A DNA stretch of 64,000 bases from Candidatus Zixiibacteriota bacterium (lineage in GTDB: Bacteria; Zixibacteria; MSB-5A5; GN15; FEB-12). The notes under the pieces are model-generated. The model worked only from the letters and a program-made list of their open reading frames with translations. It was not told the DNA's origin and searched no databases. The stretch lies in the NCBI GenBank assembly GCA_034003725.1, contig JAVEYB010000004.1:124001-188000 (forward strand), written 5' to 3'. Positions 42,050-50,830 of the stretch are shown here, in pieces. Position 1 is the first letter of the stretch. Each line of letters opens with the position of its first letter. Position numbers and translations under genes: made by a program.

Positions 42050-42490
42050 ATGGCGAAATTCATGCTCGGCGCAGTCGAACGGGTCAAGAAGGATGATTCG
42101 ATCCCGGTCGAACTGCTGCCGTCAAACAAGATCCTGTACGCGGCCCGCCTCAACAGCGATGAGGACGCCGACGTGACCCCGACCAAGTGCACGAACCTCA
42201 AGGAGGTCTTCGAGAAATTCCAGCCGTCGTTCAACGTGGATCTGGAGACCGAACAGGGTGAGCCGATCAACGCCGACTTCCAGATCCGGGCGATGAAAGA
42301 CTTCTCCTCCAAAGAATTGATCGAACAGAACGATTATCTCCAGGAGACCTATTACGCCAAGGAAATGATGAACGACCTGGAGAAACAATTGAAGAAAAAC
42401 AAGGCGCTGCAGAAGATTCTCGAAGACAAGGAGAAAAAAGCGGCGCTCCTGAAAGTAGCGCAATATTACGTAGACCTTCTCAGTGAATAG
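42050..42490 (+). CDS. tssB: T6SS contractile sheath small subunit TssB/VipA
   Basis: Encodes 146 residues, slightly shorter than the proteobacterial protein (about 165). GGAGG lies 5 bases before the ATG. Typical features are the N-terminal strand region (AKFMLGAVERVKKDDSIPVE), NLKEVFEKFQPSFNVDLE, and a charged C-terminal helix ending LLKVAQYYVDLLSE. That helix contributes the strands and helices interlocking with TssC and is the site recognised by ClpV. It is next to tssC (17 bases) in the same order as in nearly all T6SS loci. Cytoplasmic. Confidence 0.9.
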   Translation: MAKFMLGAVERVKKDDSIPVELLPSNKILYAARLNSDEDADVTPTKCTNLKEVFEKFQPSFNVDLETEQGEPINADFQIRAMKDFSSKELIEQNDYLQETYYAKEMMNDLEKQLKKNKALQKILEDKEKKAALLKVAQYYVDLLSE

Positions 42491-42507
42491 CAATGAGGTA
42501 AACTCCC

Positions 42508-43935
42508 ATGGCTGATGAAGAAAAAAGAGAAATGCAACCGCAGGCCGCCGAGGCTGCTCCTGCGTCCGCCGAGAAGGTCGTAGAGAAGATATCCGACGAC
42601 GAATTCGCGTCGATCCTGGGCGACCAATTCGGCGATTTCAGCAAGCTGGCTTCGCTGCTGCCGTCCTTCAAGACGACCGATGGTGACCTTGTGCGCGGTG
42701 TCGAGTGGCTCGATCCCAAGAAGGACTTCCAGCGCAAGGAATTTCTTACCAAGGAGAACTTCGCCACCCAGCGCAAGCTGCTGGGACAGCGGCTCAAGGT
42801 GTGGATCGACGCCCTTGCGGCGAATGACAATCCCGACAAGATCCGCAAGGATCTCACGGAAAAAGCGACCTCGAAAGAGACCAACCTCGAGAAAAACATG
42901 AAAAAGGTTCACCGGGCCAGCCGCGAACTCGAAGCGACATACCGTGGAATCGCACAGTTTTTCGCGAACGCGCAGCAGGAGCCCGATGAAAAGGTGAATG
43001 TCTGGTTCGCCAACGCCGGAGCGGAGGAACTGGCGAATCCCGACGACCGCGAGAAGTTCGAGAAGCTGTGTAAGGAAGTGGCCGACCTTTTCCGCGAATG
43101 GGACATCACCGACGCCTTCTCCATGTGTGTCGTGCCGGGATGGCTCGGCTCGGTAGAGACGATCGACACGTTCGCCCGGCAACTTGGCCTGCCCAACAAG
43201 GTACAGGTGCTTACCGACTTGCCGAACCTCGAGAAATTCGAGGAGGTGATGGACATGCTCGAGGATCCGAGCTACGCCAATCTCGCCGGTATTGATTCGT
43301 ACAAGCAGTATGTTTCGGTGTTCGCAAACTACGTACTGGCGAGGAATGCGAACCAGTTCGAGGACGACGATATGTGGGTGCCGCCATCGGCGGCTATCGC
43401 CGGCAAGATGTACCAGGGCGACCTGACGCAGGGCATGCAGCAGCCGATGGCCGGTTTCAAATACGGCAAAATCAATGAGGCGAAGCACCTCCGGTTCAAG
43501 GCCAACCAGCCCGACGCCAGCAAGATCAACGAGAAGGGTGTCAATCCCATCGTCGATTTCAAGGGGTCGCCGGTTGCCATGGGTTCGTCGACGCTGTTCA
43601 CCAAGGACACGTTCAACAACTACTCCATACGCCGTACATACGATTACGTGTACAAGACGCTGCGCAACTACCTCAACAAGCAGACCTTCACGGTCATCGA
43701 TCAGAAGTTCATCGATACCATGCGCCGCGATATCGACGCCTTCATGAAGGCGATTACCGGCGCAGACAATATTCTGCAGGACTACAAGATCGATATCTTC
43801 GCCGACGAGGAGATGCGCAAGCGCCAGGAAGTCGACGTCAAAGTCAGCCTGAACCCGAAATACCCGGCGAAATCGTTCAACATCGAATTCGTCGCGTGGG
43901 GCGAAGGCGAACAGACCAACGTCAAAGACAAGTAG
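42508..43935 (+). CDS. tssC: T6SS contractile sheath large subunit TssC/VipB
   Basis: Encodes 475 residues, the normal length. An acidic N-terminal region precedes the sheath fold (VRGVEWLDPKKDFQRKEFL). Family-typical patterns include the NPIVDFKGSPVAMGSSTLF segment, SIRRTYDYVYKTLRNYLNKQTF, and the C-terminal VDVKVSLNPKYPAKSFNIEF, which forms the handshake strands with TssB. Partner of TssB in the contractile tail sheath. It is followed by a terminator-like hairpin, so expression of downstream genes is partly separated. Confidence 0.92.
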   Translation: MADEEKREMQPQAAEAAPASAEKVVEKISDDEFASILGDQFGDFSKLASLLPSFKTTDGDLVRGVEWLDPKKDFQRKEFLTKENFATQRKLLGQRLKVWIDALAANDNPDKIRKDLTEKATSKETNLEKNMKKVHRASRELEATYRGIAQFFANAQQEPDEKVNVWFANAGAEELANPDDREKFEKLCKEVADLFREWDITDAFSMCVVPGWLGSVETIDTFARQLGLPNKVQVLTDLPNLEKFEEVMDMLEDPSYANLAGIDSYKQYVSVFANYVLARNANQFEDDDMWVPPSAAIAGKMYQGDLTQGMQQPMAGFKYGKINEAKHLRFKANQPDASKINEKGVNPIVDFKGSPVAMGSSTLFTKDTFNNYSIRRTYDYVYKTLRNYLNKQTFTVIDQKFIDTMRRDIDAFMKAITGADNILQDYKIDIFADEEMRKRQEVDVKVSLNPKYPAKSFNIEFVAWGEGEQTNVKDK

Positions 43936-43952
43936 TCTATATGGTACGTGAT

Positions 43953-43990
43953 GGGGCGGGGTGCGCTTGCCTCCGCCCCCTGTTTTTTTT
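43953..43990 (+). terminator. Terminator between tssC and tssD
   Basis: GGGGCGG (43953-43959) pairs with CCGCCCC (43973-43979) around a 13-base loop, followed by TG and eight T. A Rho-independent terminator inside a T6SS gene cluster suggests that tssD is transcribed separately or that readthrough is limited. Confidence 0.75.
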
Positions 43991-44150
43991 CGATCGACGG
44001 CGCACCGGGTGATCACCGCGCCGCCGCTTTTGCGCGTAGTTGGAGTGAGATCAGATGTGCGCCGGGCCTCTCCCGGACCCGGCCGGGGAAATTGAACCTA
44101 AAACACACGTTTTCATTGGAACCCGAAAAGAAGTCGTAAGGAGACCAACC

Positions 44151-44555
44151 ATGGCTCGCAGACCAATTGTCGAAATCGACGGCGTTGCGTACAAAAACGT
44201 CTACTCGGTTAAGTACACCCTGTATACGGCGAAGGACGAAACCGGCCGCCCGTCGGACCGCGCCCATGCCGGCCTGATCGAGATCATCCGTGAAGCCGAT
44301 GAAAAATCGGACATCGCTCGTTGGGCCATGGACTCGTCCAAACCCAACTGGAAAGCCGGCAAAGTGACCTTCAAAAGCCCGGACGACTCCACGATGAAGG
44401 AACTTACCTGGGAAGAAGGATTTATCACGCACTACGTGGAGACAATCCCGCACATCAAGCATAGTCCCGATGAACAGGTCTACGAGGAGTTCCATATCTC
44501 CTGCCGCAAGCTCGTTATCGGCGACGCTGAAATTGACAACCGGTGGGAAGAATAA
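44151..44555 (+). CDS. tssD: T6SS tube protein TssD/Hcp (Bacteroidetes-like)
   Basis: Encodes 134 residues from the ATG at 44151 with AAGGAG 7 bases upstream; an upstream in-frame ATG at 44055 lacks support. The pattern VKYTLYTAKDETGRPSD, the central GKVTFKSPDDSTMKEL and the C-terminal FHISCRKLVI resemble the TssD family of Bacteroidetes T6SS rather than proteobacterial Hcp. It forms hexameric rings stacking into the inner tube and is the main exported protein. A strong ribosome-binding site and flanking hairpins (43953-43990 and 44567-44600) fit high, separately tuned expression. Confidence 0.88.
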   Translation: MARRPIVEIDGVAYKNVYSVKYTLYTAKDETGRPSDRAHAGLIEIIREADEKSDIARWAMDSSKPNWKAGKVTFKSPDDSTMKELTWEEGFITHYVETIPHIKHSPDEQVYEEFHISCRKLVIGDAEIDNRWEE

Positions 44556-44566
44556 CCGCGGTACAC

Positions 44567-44600
44567 GATCCGGGGTGGGGTGTGCCCCCGCCCCGGGATC
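44567..44600 (+). terminator. Strong GC hairpin after tssD
   Basis: GATCCGGGGTGGGG pairs with CCCCCGCCCCGGGATC across a 4-base loop with one bulge and a G-U pair. There is no T-run, so it may stabilise the tssD messenger or act as a weak attenuator before vgrG rather than as a full terminator. Confidence 0.5.
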
Positions 44601-44628
44601 GCCGACGCACAACTACGGATGAACGCGT

Positions 44629-46332
44629 ATGCCGGTGAATGACGCCACGCCAAGAGTTCCGGTGACCGTGGAAATGGTCGTCGCCGGAACGAAAATGACT
44701 GTCGAAATCGTCAGCATCGAACTCAAGCAACATATTGACCGCCACCACGACCTCGAGGTGCGGGCGCTGCTCGGCGGCTCGGAAAACAACAACGACTTCC
44801 GGGATGTCTCGTCGTTCACCAAGCTGCTCGGCGAAGACCTGTCGATCTCCCTGACTCCCTACGGCGGCGGTGTTGACGAAGCGCAGAAGCTCGAGTTTGT
44901 CGGCGTGATCGTCAACGTTGAATCAATCAACGGCATCGACGGTCTCAATCAAATCGTCTTCCACGCTGCCAGTCCTACGATATCCCTCGAAGGGGCTCGG
45001 CGACTGAGGATTTACGAGAATATGAAGCCCTCCGAGATCGCGGCCGGGGTCCTGAGAAACTACCGTATCTCCGTCGGAAAGACCGATACTTTCGGCAGCA
45101 ACATCGAGTACCTGCTGCAGCACAACGAGACCGACTTCGAATTCGTCAAACGGATGGCGTCAGCCAACGGCGCGTTCTCCTTCTATGACGGCTCCGAGTT
45201 CCGCCTGGTTACCAAGCCGGTCTCCAGCCCCGCGATCGAATTGACGTGGCGCAAAGATCTCGGCTGGTTCTCACTCGGCCTGGGCACGCAGCCGATGGCG
45301 TACGCCGCGGGGACGTACGACTACCGGCAGGTCAAGACCCTGTCGGCGGACTCGGACAAACCGGCCAGCGCTTTGTCCGGGGAACTCGCCCGCTCCCCAA
45401 AAGCCTCGGAGCGCGTCTATAACAAGTCCGACAAGAGCTTTCTGCTCGGCCTCACGCACGCCGCAGACCAGAGTACGCTCACAGCCGGCGTCAAATCTGC
45501 CACCAACCGTGCGGTCGGCCGGATGGCCAAATGTTCCGGCGGCTCCGAAATTCCCTCTCTGAAGGTTGGCCATTGTGTCAAAGTCGCGAAAATGGGAATC
45601 TTCGACGGTGTCTACATGATCGAGTCGGTACATCACGTCGTCGAAGAGGGCGGTTACTCCAACACCTTCACATGTATCCCGGTGGACATGGCCTATCCGA
45701 CCCTGATCGATCATCGGGCGTCGGTGGACTCGCTCTACCTCGGCAAAGTCACGGACGTTGAGGATCCCGATAAGCTCGGCCGGGTGAAAGTCGCATTCGA
45801 GTGGCAGGGCCAGGGCATGGAGACCGTATGGGCGCGACCCGCGTTCCCGCACGCCGGACCCGAATGGGGCTGGGTCACGCTGCCCGAGATCGATGACGAG
45901 GTAATCGTAGGATTTGACCGCGGTAATCCGGAACACCCGATTATCCTCGGGTCACTGTACAACGGCAAAGCGGTCCCCCCGTCGGAAGCGGTACAGAAGC
46001 CGACCGAGGTCAAACTGCTCTACACGAAAGGCGGCAACAAGATACTGTTGTCGGACAAATCCGGCGCTGAACAGATATTACTGACCACCAAGGACGGACA
46101 AAACACCGTGTTGCTGACAATGGACGGTCCGGGTATCACCGTGGAGAGCAAGGGCGATATCTCCATCAAAGGCAAAGCTATTACGCTTGAGGCCGACAAG
46201 AATATTGAGATCAAGGCCGGCGGTGATTTCAAGGTCCAGGCCCAGATGAACATGGAGACCAAAGCCGGAATGAACTACCAGGCCGAAGGAGCGATGGTAA
46301 AAATCAAGGGCAATCTGATTAACCTGAACTGA
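44629..46332 (+). CDS. vgrG: T6SS spike protein TssI/VgrG
   Basis: Encodes 567 residues. The gp27-like N-terminal hub includes LRIYENMKPSEIAAGVLRNYRI and IEYLLQHNETDFEFVKRMA. The gp5-like OB-fold contains LYLGKVTDVEDPDKLGRVKVAFEW, WARPAFPHAG and GWVTLPEIDDEVIVGF. The C-terminal needle is a triple-stranded beta-helix with short repeats (GNKILLSDKSGAEQILLTTK, GDISIKGKAITLEADKNIEI). It ends in KIKGNLINLN without an effector extension, so cargo must attach through PAAR or adaptors. Expected to trimerise and be tipped by the PAAR protein at 32035. Confidence 0.92.
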   Translation: MPVNDATPRVPVTVEMVVAGTKMTVEIVSIELKQHIDRHHDLEVRALLGGSENNNDFRDVSSFTKLLGEDLSISLTPYGGGVDEAQKLEFVGVIVNVESINGIDGLNQIVFHAASPTISLEGARRLRIYENMKPSEIAAGVLRNYRISVGKTDTFGSNIEYLLQHNETDFEFVKRMASANGAFSFYDGSEFRLVTKPVSSPAIELTWRKDLGWFSLGLGTQPMAYAAGTYDYRQVKTLSADSDKPASALSGELARSPKASERVYNKSDKSFLLGLTHAADQSTLTAGVKSATNRAVGRMAKCSGGSEIPSLKVGHCVKVAKMGIFDGVYMIESVHHVVEEGGYSNTFTCIPVDMAYPTLIDHRASVDSLYLGKVTDVEDPDKLGRVKVAFEWQGQGMETVWARPAFPHAGPEWGWVTLPEIDDEVIVGFDRGNPEHPIILGSLYNGKAVPPSEAVQKPTEVKLLYTKGGNKILLSDKSGAEQILLTTKDGQNTVLLTMDGPGITVESKGDISIKGKAITLEADKNIEIKAGGDFKVQAQMNMETKAGMNYQAEGAMVKIKGNLINLN

Positions 46333-46340
46333 TCGTACAT

Positions 46341-46718
46341 ATGGATCGTCTCGCACTCCCGGCCGCACTGCGCAACGGCTATCTGAACAGGGCAGACAGC
46401 CTGGAAGAATCCATCTTCCATGCTGTCGGCCTTTTGCTGTCTACCCGCATCGGGCAGATGGATTTCCTGCCGGAGTTCGGCTGTGACATCTGGCAGATGG
46501 AGTTTTCCGATCTGGAGGTCGCCAACAAAGGCGAGGTCCGCGCCAGCCTTCGCAACGCCATCGACAAGTTTGAGCCCCGTCTCTTCAACGTAACCGTCTC
46601 GTTCACCAGCCGAACCGATTCCGCCTCCCACGTGCTTGGCATGTCGGTCAAGGTCACCGGAAATTACCGTGACAACGGCGAAGAGAAGAAATTCGAAGCA
46701 ACCTACAGTCTGGGCTGA
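46341..46718 (+). CDS. tssE: T6SS baseplate wedge protein TssE (gp25-like)
   Basis: Encodes 125 residues. It has the gp25/lysozyme-like baseplate fold: SLEESIFHAVGLLLSTRIGQ, the conserved short LPEFGCDIWQMEFSD region, an RASLRNAIDKFEPRL helix and the C-terminal strand. The EPRL motif is diagnostic for gp25-type wedge proteins. It initiates sheath polymerisation together with TssFGK. It lies 8 bases after vgrG and touches tssF (1 base between stop and start). Confidence 0.88.
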   Translation: MDRLALPAALRNGYLNRADSLEESIFHAVGLLLSTRIGQMDFLPEFGCDIWQMEFSDLEVANKGEVRASLRNAIDKFEPRLFNVTVSFTSRTDSASHVLGMSVKVTGNYRDNGEEKKFEATYSLG

Positions 46719-46719
46719 G

Positions 46720-48378
46720 ATGAAAGACACTAAGGCTCGCTCACAAAACGAGATATTCGCCGCCATGCATCGGGAACTCCGTTCCTGGAACTCCGACATC
46801 CCGGAATCTCCCGATCGGCTGGACCCGATTCTGAAAATAATGCTCCAGCTCTACGCCGGGCAGTTGGCGCGTATCGACAAACGTGTCGACAACCTCTGGG
46901 AAATAGCGACCGACGCTCTGGTCACCTCTCTCTATCCGGAAGCGCGCCGGTGGCCGGTTCCCGCGTATACCGTCATGCACTGCACCCCTGCCGATGAACT
47001 TGTCGAGATCGATCGGCACACCACTTTTTTCTATCGAGAGAAACGCGACGGCGGTCAATCCTTCTTTTTCGCTCCGCAGCGCACCGAGCGACTTGTGAAC
47101 GCGACCGTCGCCCGCATTCTTGTGCAGGCGGGCGAGTCGTTGATTGAACTGTCACCGGAGCAGGGGCAATCCGGAACGGCCCGTTCCCACGGCACTGCTC
47201 TTCCCGAGCGAGTCTTCTTCGCTGTCGAGTACGCGGGTGACCCATCCGATATTGCCGGTACACACTTATTCATTCACGGCGACCGCGACGCACTCCGCCA
47301 ACTTCGATGGGGATACTGGTACCCCTCGTCGGCCGATGGAAACTTCTACGAAGACTCGGGCTTCTGCCCCGGGACGACCTTTTCGCTTGAACGGCTGGTG
47401 TCTCCTGATGAGCACGGACGGACCGATTGGGGGGGATTGCGCTCCTCGGCAGAGCTGTTCGGCAAACTCGAGGACCACTTTGTCACGTTTCCCGAGGCCT
47501 TCTGCCGCACCTGGCAGCTCGGCGCGCCGCCCCCCGATCTGGCTCGGCTGCTGGCCTCGCACGGCATCCTGCTCGACTCGGAAGCCGGCCGCTACTACTG
47601 GATTCGCGTTGACCTTCCTCCGGAAGGCAACAAACAGACTCTTGCCGGACCCATCGACGCCAGCTTCTCGTGTGTGCTGGTCACCAACAGGAACGAACAG
47701 ACCCTTTTTAAGCACACCGGCGGCAACCGGCTGGTCGAAATCGAGATTCCGGAAGACCTCTCCGGCATCCTTGGGATAACCAACATTGTCGACTCCGACG
47801 GTGTTGTGTATCGCCCCCGGCACGAAATACACGCCGATCCGACCCAGGCATCCTATGCCTTGGAAGAGCGTGACGGGCACCTGGTTATCTGGTTTGACTA
47901 TACGAGCCGAATGGATCTTCCCCCCGATTCTCTGACTGTGACGTACGCCGTCACCGGAGGCATCGACGCCAACGGCATCGACCGGGGCGAGATTGTCGAC
48001 CTCTATGAGAGCCATCCGGGGATTGCCGAAGCGCGCAATCTGCTCACAACGACCGGCGCCATTCCGGCCAAGACACGGCGCGAGATCGTCGACGAAATCA
48101 CACTTCGACTGCGGGCACGCGATCGGGCGCTCAGCTTTGAGGAAATCGCACGGTGGGCGACGACCTTCGATCCGCGCATTCGCACGGCAGCCTGCTCCAA
48201 CGGCATCCAGTTGTCGGAAAACGGCATCAGGCGGTGTATTGTCGTCAACATCGAGATTCCCGGCAGAGATTTCTGTTCGAACGATGAAATCGATCTACTG
48301 AAAACCCGCCTGGCCGCCTTCCTGAAATCCCGGGCGCCGGTAAACACTCAGTTCGAGATTACGAGTACCTCCCTATGA
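46720..48378 (+). CDS. tssF: T6SS baseplate protein TssF
   Basis: Encodes 552 residues from the ATG at 46720, right after the tssE stop; an open extension upstream overlaps tssE and is rejected. Family features are the N-terminal helical part with PDRLDPILKIMLQLYAGQLARIDK, the SLYPEARRWPVPAYTVMHC segment (TssF-typical PS/PP-rich stretch after the first domain), and the long beta-rich body ending VVNIEIPGRDFC and KSRAPVNTQFEI. It pairs with TssG to form baseplate wedges. The ATGA overlap with tssG gives translational coupling. Confidence 0.85.
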   Translation: MKDTKARSQNEIFAAMHRELRSWNSDIPESPDRLDPILKIMLQLYAGQLARIDKRVDNLWEIATDALVTSLYPEARRWPVPAYTVMHCTPADELVEIDRHTTFFYREKRDGGQSFFFAPQRTERLVNATVARILVQAGESLIELSPEQGQSGTARSHGTALPERVFFAVEYAGDPSDIAGTHLFIHGDRDALRQLRWGYWYPSSADGNFYEDSGFCPGTTFSLERLVSPDEHGRTDWGGLRSSAELFGKLEDHFVTFPEAFCRTWQLGAPPPDLARLLASHGILLDSEAGRYYWIRVDLPPEGNKQTLAGPIDASFSCVLVTNRNEQTLFKHTGGNRLVEIEIPEDLSGILGITNIVDSDGVVYRPRHEIHADPTQASYALEERDGHLVIWFDYTSRMDLPPDSLTVTYAVTGGIDANGIDRGEIVDLYESHPGIAEARNLLTTTGAIPAKTRREIVDEITLRLRARDRALSFEEIARWATTFDPRIRTAACSNGIQLSENGIRRCIVVNIEIPGRDFCSNDEIDLLKTRLAAFLKSRAPVNTQFEITSTSL

Positions 48379-49289
48379 AACCCGGCCCGGAATATACGAT
48401 GCCGGACTTCTGCAGCCGGCGTCACCCGTTCCACATTACTTCGGCGCTCGTTACGCTGGCGAAGCTGGGGATCAATCTCCAGCGCGTGCGGCTGCTTGCC
48501 GTTGGACACTACGAGAATTACCGCGGCGAGGTGCACGGCCAGGATCCGAGACCCGGCACGCCGCTGACGCCGGAGACGGCTATCACACTGCATGTCGGAG
48601 CCGACAGCGCCGTTGACACCATGCCCTATCAGTTCTTCTACGGTATCGGCGGTGCGGCCAATCGTTCCGACCAATGGGAAGAAGACGCGCGACTGCTCAT
48701 GGCCCCCTTCGACGCCGCGGTTGAGCGCTTCGACGGGCTGACCGGTTTTCTGGCCATGCAGTACCGAATGGAATTTGTCGATCCCTCCCACCTGTCGCGG
48801 TATTTTGAGCTGTTCGGTTTTGCGCCCGGAGACGCCGCGCACTCACTCGATGACCGGCTCATGTGGGCGGCGTTGTTGCCGACGTTTCACTTTTGGGCCG
48901 GCAACCCGGGGTTCGTCGAACAAGCCGTCTCTTACTTCTTTGGATGTCCCTGCCGCATCTCGGAGAATGTGCCCGCCCGGTTTGACATTCCTCCGGATTG
49001 CCGGTATCTGCTCGGGCAGGGGGGAAAACATCTCGGACGCCAGACAACCCTCGGCGATTCCTTTGTGGAGGCGGATTCCTGCTATATCGTGACACTTTCC
49101 AACGTCCCGCCGGAACAGGTGCCGGACTTCCTGCCGGGAAAGACACTCCGCAAACGGCTTGAGGCGATCCTCTCTGTGTGCATGCCGGGTCACCTCGAGT
49201 ATCGGATCCGAGTCCTCGCTCGACGGCGCGGTTTCCACCTCGGCGCACAGCACAACCCCGGATACCTGGGCTACACCTGCCATGTCTGA
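48375..49289 (+). CDS. tssG: T6SS baseplate protein TssG with PASTA-like N-terminal region
   Basis: Encodes 304 residues. The C-terminal two thirds match TssG: FDGLTGFLAMQYRMEFVDP, LDDRLMWAALLPTFHFWAGN, LGRQTTLGDSFVEADSCYIV, FLPGKTLRKRLEAIL. The first 85 residues differ from ordinary TssG. Residues about 30-76 read like a PASTA domain, including VHGQDPRPGTPLTPETAIT. PASTA modules usually bind muropeptides or act as spacers outside the cell, so its presence on a cytoplasmic baseplate protein is unexpected. The reading frame is coupled to tssF by ATGA. Confidence 0.8.
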   Translation: MKPGPEYTMPDFCSRRHPFHITSALVTLAKLGINLQRVRLLAVGHYENYRGEVHGQDPRPGTPLTPETAITLHVGADSAVDTMPYQFFYGIGGAANRSDQWEEDARLLMAPFDAAVERFDGLTGFLAMQYRMEFVDPSHLSRYFELFGFAPGDAAHSLDDRLMWAALLPTFHFWAGNPGFVEQAVSYFFGCPCRISENVPARFDIPPDCRYLLGQGGKHLGRQTTLGDSFVEADSCYIVTLSNVPPEQVPDFLPGKTLRKRLEAILSVCMPGHLEYRIRVLARRRGFHLGAQHNPGYLGYTCHV

Positions 49290-49311
49290 GCAGTCCACTT
49301 CGCTAATATTG

Positions 49312-49340
49312 TTGACATTGTCGTGCAGGCACGATACCTT
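49312..49340 (+). promoter_or_regulatory. Possible internal promoter upstream of tssK
   Basis: TTGACA and TACCTT with 17 bases between them, 27 bases before the tssK ATG and after the end of tssG. The same hexamers occur upstream of the MORN-repeat gene. Confidence 0.5.
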
Positions 49341-49366
49341 GATCACGATTTCATCGAGGCAAGATA

Positions 49367-50812
49367 ATGAGTGACTTAAACTTATATTCTGTCAACTGGC
49401 AGGATGGGATGCTCATCTCCCAGCAGCATCTCAAGGATCAGGAAACATATTTCCGCGATTTGGTTCGCTGGCACACCCTTTCTGTGGGCGATCAGTTCGG
49501 CCTTGTCAAGAAAGCAGCCGACAAACCGTCTTTGTCCATGAACTTCTCGGTGGTTGGCTCGCGGGTCAGGGTGGAGATTACACGCTGCCAGGCGCTTACG
49601 CCCGATTGTCACTATGTCGAGATCAATGAATCCAATCGAAGTGCGCTTTTTGCCGAGACGAGCCTGACCGAATCGGTCATCCCGGTGTGGCTGGTGGTCT
49701 CCCCCGGGTCCCGGAAACCCGTCGGCGACCCTGACCCCAACGAGGCCGTGCCCCGCATGCCGTATCTGGTGTCGGCTTGTGAGCTGCATCTCGGCAAGAA
49801 ACCCGCTGTTCCGGAAGGAAACCTGGTTCAGATCGCGCAGTTGCAGCAGGAGAGTGGTGAGCTTGCTCCGGCAGCGGGATATTACCCGCCGTGTCTGACG
49901 ATTTCAGCCGACGAGCAGCTTGCCGCCAAAGCGGTTGATTTGCGTAATCGCATGGAGAATCTCCTGTCGCTCGCGTCGCGCGCTTATAGCGCGATCGCAA
50001 CCGCCGGCGCCCTGTCGGATCAGAGCACCAGCCTTCAGGTAGCCTTTAAGGAGACCATGTACCACTTCGGGTACCACCTGGCTGCGTCGCTCGACCAGTT
50101 CACGGTTGGTCGCAATGCCGGCCACCCGCTGGAGATGGTCGTCTTCTTCAAACGCCTATTCCGCGTGTTCACCACGTTGCTGAACTTCCGGCCCGGACTG
50201 AAGGACTACCTCAATGAGCGGTTCTTCATCAAGGAGCAGAAATCCGACGTCGGGCGGTTCATGTCTTCCGTGGATTCTTTTCTGCTGGCGGACTACAATC
50301 ATCGCGATATCGGATCACAGGTGAAGATGATCGATGCAACGGTCACGACCCTGCGCAGCATCCTTGGCTTTTTGGCGCAGCTCAAGCGCGAGCAACTCGG
50401 CGAACAGGCAGTCGCCACCGACGCCCTGACCTACGGCGGCAAGACCTACCGCATCGCCCCGTATGACTCCGCCGCAACCGAGCGGGTCGGTGAATTGAGC
50501 TACCTGATGGTTAAGTTCCAGGCGCCGAGACCCATAAATGATACCGTCATCCTCATGTCGAAACAGCTTTTCTCGATCGCCGAGTGGAACAACATGCAGG
50601 TCCGTATCGGTCTGAACGAAGCGCGTGGGCTCGGCGAAACCGATCCGGTGGATGTCGATGCGGTCACCTATGGCGACAAGGTCGCGCTGCATGCAATGGA
50701 CATGCTGCAATCGCCCTCCGTGGCCAAAATCACGCTGATATTCAGGGGAGCGCGGGAGGCCGAGAAGCTCGTCAGTCTCGCCCACTCCGACTTGTTCGTG
50801 TATGCCGTTTAA
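49367..50812 (+). CDS. tssK: T6SS baseplate-membrane connector TssK
   Basis: Encodes 481 residues. The N-terminal signature VNWQDGMLISQQHLKDQETYF corresponds to the W-x-x-G-M-x-x-x-x-Q-H-x motif of TssK. The middle contains the shoulder and helical region (VDLRNRMENLLSLASRAYSA). The C-terminal head, which contacts the membrane complex, is present at full length (ending LAHSDLFVYAV). GAGG lies 7 bases before the ATG. In known systems the TssK head binds TssL and TssM, so the two genes that follow are the obvious partners here. Confidence 0.9.
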   Translation: MSDLNLYSVNWQDGMLISQQHLKDQETYFRDLVRWHTLSVGDQFGLVKKAADKPSLSMNFSVVGSRVRVEITRCQALTPDCHYVEINESNRSALFAETSLTESVIPVWLVVSPGSRKPVGDPDPNEAVPRMPYLVSACELHLGKKPAVPEGNLVQIAQLQQESGELAPAAGYYPPCLTISADEQLAAKAVDLRNRMENLLSLASRAYSAIATAGALSDQSTSLQVAFKETMYHFGYHLAASLDQFTVGRNAGHPLEMVVFFKRLFRVFTTLLNFRPGLKDYLNERFFIKEQKSDVGRFMSSVDSFLLADYNHRDIGSQVKMIDATVTTLRSILGFLAQLKREQLGEQAVATDALTYGGKTYRIAPYDSAATERVGELSYLMVKFQAPRPINDTVILMSKQLFSIAEWNNMQVRIGLNEARGLGETDPVDVDAVTYGDKVALHAMDMLQSPSVAKITLIFRGAREAEKLVSLAHSDLFVYAV

Positions 50813-50830
50813 TAGAATCGGACTGCAGCC

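Noticed and set aside
42466-44016. Long minus-strand open frame of 516 codons opposite tssC
   Set aside because: The opposite strand encodes a clear TssC. High GC creates long antisense frames; the same applies to 39559-40830, 35496-36644 and 50315-51475 on the minus strand.
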